NCBI GenBank assembly: GCA_018806985.1
Contig: JADANN010000451.1
Coordinates: forward strand, 806,001 to 870,000
Direction of reading: 5' to 3'
DNA from: Angiostrongylus vasorum
Taxonomy: Eukaryota > Nematoda > Chromadorea > Rhabditida > Metastrongylidae
DNA: 64,000 nucleotides
Positions 63,104 through 64,000 of the stretch are shown here, piece after piece; position 1 is the stretch's first letter; each line of letters begins with the position of its first letter. A program made the position numbers and the translations under genes. The notes beneath the pieces are model-generated. The model had not been told where the DNA came from. It worked only from the letters and a program-made list of their open reading frames with translations, and ran no database searches.

Positions 63104-64000
63104 ATATGACTAACCGCTCGGTTATCCATATACCTGTTCAGGTTCCTGTGCTCACTGTCCATCCAGTGCGCAGAAGCACCCTCAGCCATCCACGTCTCCC
63201 GGTCAGACTCCTCCATCAGCAGCTCTTCATTTCAAATCTACCCAGAACAGGAAAAGTGGCAGCAACGACCAATCATACCTTACTTCTCCGCGAGAAGTAT
63301 CACAGCCTCCGACGCACGTGAGGTTTTCAATTCCACTGCCACAATCTCATTCTCCCCTAAACGGTTTCATTTAATGAACTCCACTACATTTACTCTGATG
63401 CTTGGACGGGCCTTCCCTCACTGGTTGTGCGGACTCCAGCATAATCTCCATTTTTTTCGGAGTTTTGCTGGTTTAACCATTGTGTTTCCCTGGAGTCCCG
63501 TGGTCAGCCTGTCCAAAGTATGCCTCAGGTCGTAACTATCACAGGTTGTCAGCGCCCTTGTAGATCATAGAGAGATTTGCCACCATGCGACTAGTTTGAT
63601 ACCAGGACGATGGAGGTTCCTGGTATCGGTTTACTCTCAGCTAGGCTTCTTGATGGAAATGCCGGACTCCCTTTCCAGCTTAGGGGGTCTGCCGGGGGAA
63701 GAATCCCCGCTGTGCATCGCAGCCCTACACTCAGAAGCACTTCCCAACCACGATGAGGCGGTAAACCGTTGGGAGAGCACTACATCAACTTGCCTAAAAC
63801 ATCTTCTGTTTGTACTTCCGTGAGAATGAATTCTTCACCTTCACTATGTGGTTTATTTTTCTTGCTTTCACTCAAAATTTAACTCGATGTTGCAGACCCA
63901 CGGGAAATCTACATTTTCCCGAAAACCCATACTTCGCCATGACGACAGTGAACTGCTTGAGCCAATCACTCCAGAGCCGCATCAATCCCGGAAACCTATG
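39886..64000 (+). CDS. Nematode cuticle collagen, 3' partial, nine visible exons, two single-base frame lesions
   Basis: Exons: 39886-40029, 40587-40707, 40807-40870, 42076-42232, 43748-43908, 45753-45793, 61990-62111, 63142-63317, 63896 to beyond 64000. The order is the cuticle collagen N-terminal domain with one TM helix ([20 protein letters not shown]), a DIWRQLM block, an RTRR furin/BLI-4-type site, a Cys pair (CCSCQQ), Gly-X-Y, a CQKCP knot, further Gly-X-Y blocks, GSCAHCP, then a Ser/Pro/Gln-rich C-terminal extension. Such proteins are cleaved at RXXR, trimerise and are secreted by the hypodermis into the cuticle. Phases agree at all eight junctions once one surplus A is discounted in each of exons 4 and 6. 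The intron 45794-61989 is about 16.2 kb. The exact collagen subgroup is not determined. The ATG follows a GTATTGCAG acceptor, so it may be spliced-leader trans-spliced or preceded by a missed exon. Confidence 0.9.
40030..40586 (+). other. Collagen intron 1, nothing recognised
   Basis: Ends in the strong acceptor CAATTTTTTAG. No repeat family identified. Confidence 0.6.
40587..40707 (+). CDS. Cuticle collagen exon 2, RXXR processing site
   Basis: Reads [20 protein letters not shown], then [20 protein letters not shown] plus T. It contains the conserved D-x-W and a dibasic RTRR cleavage site. The donor is T|GTAAGC, phase 1. Confidence 0.85.
40807..40870 (+). CDS. Cuticle collagen exon 3, Cys cluster and first Gly-X-Y
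   Basis: GC completes Cys with the previous T. It reads [20 protein letters not shown] and ends AG before GTCACT (phase 2). The Cys pair just before the first Gly-X-Y block is typical of the family. Confidence 0.85.
40871..42075 (+). other. Collagen intron 3, nothing recognised
   Basis: An open frame at 41021-41257 has no collagen character and no splice support. Confidence 0.5.
42076..42232 (+). CDS. Cuticle collagen exon 4 (Cys knot and Gly-X-Y), one surplus A
   Basis: After TCTTCTATTAAG it reads [44 protein letters not shown]. Then a run of six A near 42205 breaks the Gly-X-Y register. Dropping one A restores GPRGPAG into the GG|GTGAGT donor. The length of 157 is one more than the flanking phases allow. 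Confidence 0.8.
42233..43747 (+). other. Collagen intron 4, contains repeat family D
   Basis: 42233-42850 has nothing recognised; the rest is largely the family D repeat. The acceptor is CACTCTTTCAG. Confidence 0.6.
42855..43615 (+). repeat. Dispersed repeat family D, copy 2
   Basis: Matches 6305-6975 (GGTCAGTGGAATATAGG, AAGAACAGTTCTTATAAA, ATTCCAGAATGATC blocks), slightly longer. No shared open frame. Confidence 0.7.
43748..43908 (+). CDS. Cuticle collagen exon 5, Gly-X-Y
   Basis: Reads [53 protein letters not shown] plus G before GTGAGT. The Gly-X-Y repeat is interrupted once at KVLNGAPP, a usual position in cuticle collagens. Phases are 2 in and 1 out; the frame is intact. Confidence 0.9.
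43909..45752 (+). other. Collagen intron 5, nothing recognised
   Basis: Several short open frames on both strands, none with recognisable motifs or matching splice phases. Confidence 0.5.
45753..45793 (+). CDS. Cuticle collagen exon 6 (short Gly-X-Y), one surplus A
   Basis: After AAATTTAG it reads GPAGPRGK up to a run of five A at about 45772-45776; the other register then reads PGLPG and ends AG before GTTAGT. The length of 41 is one more than the phases allow, so a single surplus A in the run explains the break. Confidence 0.75.
45800..46500. other. Nothing recognised
   Basis: AT-rich part of collagen intron 6. A plus-strand frame at 46078-46443 has no recognisable motif. Confidence 0.4.
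46547..46584 (-). ncRNA. Hammerhead-like motif 3' of Penelope copy 3
   Basis: The minus strand reads GCCU, CUGAAGA intact, A, helix II segment GAGGGAAAUCCGCC (partly paired), GAAA, CAUCAU. Core boxes are intact; helices I and III are eroded. Confidence 0.45.
46800..47720 (-). mobile_element. Penelope-like retroelement, copy 3
   Basis: The minus strand carries the same linker and GIY-YIG order as copy 2: the GATCAGATAGACTGTACCCG and CATACAAGCGGTTGCGAACC blocks are antisense to the Ser-Gly-x-V-Y-L-I and RRQLVRNR segments. RT C-terminal remnants reach about 47700. Heavily frameshifted. Confidence 0.75.
47890..48165. repeat. MITE family M, copy 8
   Basis: GAGAGATAGGCGAAACGAAGG, GTGAACGCGTTACTCCCCGG, GCAAATACCTCAGCATCGTTG; ends near AATAGTAGGCAGTAAATAAAA. 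It is one half of the foldback. Confidence 0.8.
48360..49560 (+). mobile_element. Penelope-like retroelement, copy 4
   Basis: Plus strand: near 48770-48880 the three frames together give [16 protein letters not shown] and KNILVHH, the Penelope RT C-terminal block. 49150-49200 gives the [14 protein letters not shown] linker. 49240-49420 gives eroded GIY-YIG ([13 protein letters not shown]). It ends near 49500 (TLEVF-like). Opposite strand to the other three copies. Confidence 0.8.
49787..49823 (+). ncRNA. Degenerate hammerhead-like motif 3' of Penelope copy 4
   Basis: CAGG, AUGUGAGA in place of CUGANGA, extra A, helix II GGCG-AGAUA-CGCC (perfect), GAAA, CGCC. Same strand as the element, about 230 bp downstream. 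Confidence 0.45.
49897..50212 (+). repeat. Dispersed repeat family C, copy 6 (internal deletion)
   Basis: CCGGTTTACCGCTTCATCGTGAC to CCATCCAAGTGTTGAAGTATTC; about 50 bp are missing in the middle. Confidence 0.8.
50219..50360. repeat. Degenerate minisatellite-like tract
   Basis: Repeated (A/T)CACCTCTGA-CTT(C/T) phrases (CACCTCTGAGCTGTCACCTC, CCTCTGACTTCTAAAC, CCTTTGACCTTTGACG), with a unit of about 10-16 bp. Confidence 0.6.
50578..50695. repeat. MITE family M fragment, copy 9
   Basis: CCCACCGTAGACACCTGCGCTCCG, GTAAATATCTCAGTATCACTG, GAAAAATTGTAGTAGGCAGC: one terminal arm. Confidence 0.75.
50760..51055 (-). repeat. Possible highly diverged family C copy
   Basis: Scattered matches in the right order (GATGAGATGTCAGGCTAGCC, CTCGTCACCAAAGTCGCCGG, AACGTCGAACGGGCTCTCGC) suggest an old copy, but alignment by eye is weak. 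Confidence 0.35.
51060..51490. other. Nothing recognised
   Basis: Part of collagen intron 6; no exon or repeat assignment. Confidence 0.4.
51500..51870. repeat. MITE family M, copy 10
   Basis: GATGCTGAGCTATTTTGAAAA, CTATCCTTTCCGGGGGCTCACG, then the inverse GGAAAGAGCAATCGCG and CAGATATCTCAGCATCATTG. Confidence 0.8.
51895..52060 (+). repeat. Short hammerhead-bearing repeat
   Basis: Contains the hammerhead-like block, CAATAAAGTTGTTTGTCAACCTCGG, GCTTATCAGTGAAAGAATACG and TATTGATTGGTCATTCCCAG, the same order as the 34.3 and 36.3 kb copies. Confidence 0.65.
51954..51989 (+). ncRNA. Degenerate hammerhead-like motif
   Basis: AGCU, CUGUGGA (A6 changed to U), extra A, helix II GACG-AAGA-CAUC, GAAA, CGUU, AGCC. 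Helix I and III strands are good; the core is mutated. Confidence 0.45.
52496..52858 (+). CDS. Possible exon or small nested gene, unrecognised
   Basis: Open frame of 120 codons from an [43 protein letters not shown], then a Pro/Thr-rich tail ([11 protein letters not shown]) ending in TAG. The amphipathic, Trp-rich start and biased tail look more protein-like than the neighbouring frames, and an overlapping frame (52318-52503) feeds into its start with a one-base shift. I do not recognise a family. It lies within the 16-kb collagen intron on the same strand, so it is a nested gene, an old pseudogene or chance. Confidence 0.35.
   Translation: MCDQLLQWWQAVVRQFAWDGFREFLKRSDLRTNYTIITIRLYAMMFALVKRAAWLTEPIHPITALPPPPSRPPPMKTTTTSATATVTTPSRCTNFHPPPQFGTNDSFTQIDFFPGQTIPF
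52865..53560. other. Nothing recognised
   Basis: Overlapping frames on both strands at 53024-53474 are Lys/Arg-rich or Leu/Ser-rich complements of each other, without splice support. Confidence 0.4.
53565..53720 (-). repeat. Possible tRNA-like SINE head
   Basis: The reverse complement has GAAGCGCAATGGTTAATG (A-box-like) and CTGGTTCGACCCTGG (a strong B-box match) but no family A or B body. It may be a third SINE type or a tRNA pseudogene. Confidence 0.4.
53945..54135 (-). repeat. Short hammerhead-bearing repeat
   Basis: GTGGTTGTTGTAAAG, TTATTTATCTAACGTTTTGGCG..., CACTCCAGTGAAGAAGCCTCACTCG; reverse of the units at 5.8 and 34.2 kb. Confidence 0.6.
53991..54026 (-). ncRNA. Degenerate hammerhead-like motif
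   Basis: The minus strand reads UGCU, CUCGAGA (G5 and A6 altered), A, helix II ACCGAAGGCGCC, AAAAC, GUUAG. Probably inactive. Confidence 0.3.
54448..54484 (-). ncRNA. Intact hammerhead-like motif (solitary)
   Basis: The minus strand reads GGGCU, CUGAGGA, one extra A, helix II GGCG-AAAU-CGCC (perfect), GAAA, minimal helix III ACGU with U17, AGCC. Helix I GGCU/AGCC is perfectly paired and every core position is present. No Penelope coding sequence is adjacent. With 34797-34834 it is the best of about 14 copies. Confidence 0.7.
54713..55000 (-). repeat. SINE family B, copy 6
   Basis: On the minus strand the head is GCAGCACATTGAGTGGTTAG (A box) with a B-box-like TTGGATCGACACC. The body ends GAATGCATGGGGCATC, with a TTACCCTTTATC tail. 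Full length. Confidence 0.85.
55005..56770. other. Nothing recognised
   Basis: Part of collagen intron 6. Overlapping frames at 55556-55907 (both strands) and 56041-56328 show no recognisable domain or splice context. Confidence 0.4.
56773..57156 (-). other. Unassigned 127-codon open frame
   Basis: An uninterrupted minus-strand frame with protein-like hydrophobicity: [58 protein letters not shown]. No family recognised and no splice evidence, so it could be a transposon remnant or a nested antisense exon. Confidence 0.25.
57160..60375. other. Nothing recognised
   Basis: Three kilobases of collagen intron 6 with only short frames and no match to the repeat families described here. Confidence 0.4.
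60380..60754 (-). repeat. SINE family A, copy 5
   Basis: On the minus strand the head is GGCGGATAGCATAGTGGAAG (A box) and CTTCGATTCTGC (B-box-like). The full body ends in a long AAATAAAATAAAATTAAAAT tail. Best preserved copy. Confidence 0.9.
60760..61985. other. Nothing recognised
   Basis: Last part of collagen intron 6. Frames at 61051-61298 and 61507-61770 lack recognisable motifs. Confidence 0.4.
61990..62111 (+). CDS. Cuticle collagen exon 7, Gly-X-Y
   Basis: The acceptor TTTCTAG; A completes Arg. It reads [40 protein letters not shown] plus G before GTCTGT (phase 1). Perfect Gly-X-Y, frame intact, joining across the 16-kb intron. Confidence 0.9.
62112..63141 (+). other. Collagen intron 7
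   Basis: AT-rich, with a long TA microsatellite near its 3' end. Nothing else recognised. Confidence 0.6.
63036..63100. repeat. (TA)n microsatellite
   Basis: About 30 TA units followed by TATGTATGTATATATG. It can fold into a long hairpin and is a likely length-variable site. Confidence 0.95.
63142..63317 (+). CDS. Cuticle collagen exon 8, C-terminal Cys knot and Ser/Pro/Gln extension
   Basis: The acceptor is CCTGTTCAG. It reads (G)[40 protein letters not shown] and [18 protein letters not shown] before GTGAGG (phase 0). SCAHCP closes the triple-helical part; the extension is unusual, since many cuticle collagens end soon after this knot. Read through, the frame would stop at TAA 63373-63375. 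Confidence 0.8.
63318..63895 (+). other. Collagen intron 8, mostly a family C repeat
   Basis: Donor GTGAGG, acceptor GATGTTGCAG; both fit phase 0. Confidence 0.65.
63400..63775 (-). repeat. Dispersed repeat family C, copy 7
   Basis: Reverse orientation: CTTGGACGGGCCTTCCCTCACTGG to CCACGATGAGGCGGTAAACC. Full length. Confidence 0.85.
63896..64000 (+). CDS. Cuticle collagen exon 9, runs off the window
   Basis: Reads [20 protein letters not shown] and [15 protein letters not shown] in the phase set by exon 8, with no stop before the window edge. Charged, non-collagenous C-terminal extension. Confidence 0.65.

Noticed and set aside
62941..63321. 126-codon frame containing an Ile-Tyr repeat
   Set aside because: The repeat is the TA microsatellite translated; only the part after 63141 is coding, as collagen exon 8.
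1..64000. CRISPR arrays, operons or bacterial genes
   Set aside because: No regularly spaced identical repeats, and the splice signals and collagen/Hint genes show this is nematode nuclear DNA.

Overview
This is an animal nuclear genome window and almost certainly from a parasitic strongylid (hookworm-type) nematode. The evidence is short T-rich splice acceptors (TTTCAG type), a cuticle collagen with the nematode-specific N-terminal domain, a nematode hedgehog-related (Hint) gene, and a very high load of RTE-like LINEs, Penelope-like elements, mariner, MITEs and tRNA-derived SINEs. The species cannot be fixed from the sequence. Three protein genes were assembled by eye, all on the + strand, from splice sites and exon phases. 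About 90% of the window is intron or intergenic DNA packed with repeats.

Layout: (1) Up to 13.88 kb: a hedgehog-related gene whose 5' end lies outside the window. A long low-complexity Gly/Ser/Asn/Lys region is followed by a complete Hint autoprocessing domain, so it is qua-1-like. One exon carries a one-base frame lesion and one splice acceptor is degenerate. (2) 15.7-26.9 kb: at least ten exons of one gene of unrecognised family; most, but not all, exon phases match. (3) 26.9-39.9 kb: no host gene seen, only LINE, Penelope, mariner, SINE and MITE remnants. (4) From 39.88 kb past the right edge: a cuticle collagen with nine visible exons (TM domain, RTRR processing site, Gly-X-Y blocks, Cys knots). 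Two Gly-X-Y exons each contain one surplus A in an A-run, and one intron of about 16.2 kb is filled with transposons.

The most interesting structural signal is a set of about 14 short motifs that look like minimal type I hammerhead ribozymes (a CUGANGA box, a helix II whose bases co-vary between copies, GAAA, a palindromic ACGU helix III, and a GGCU/AGCC helix I). Four lie just downstream of, and on the same strand as, each of the four Penelope-like (RT plus GIY-YIG) copies. Others lie in short non-autonomous repeats, including one head-to-tail pair spaced about 367 bp apart, which is the architecture of a retrozyme. Hammerheads are known from Penelope-like elements. The nematode short-repeat version here, with one extra A beside helix II in every copy, deserves testing.

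The three host genes are not obviously linked functionally, although hedgehog-related proteins and collagens are both apical extracellular matrix/cuticle factors in nematodes.
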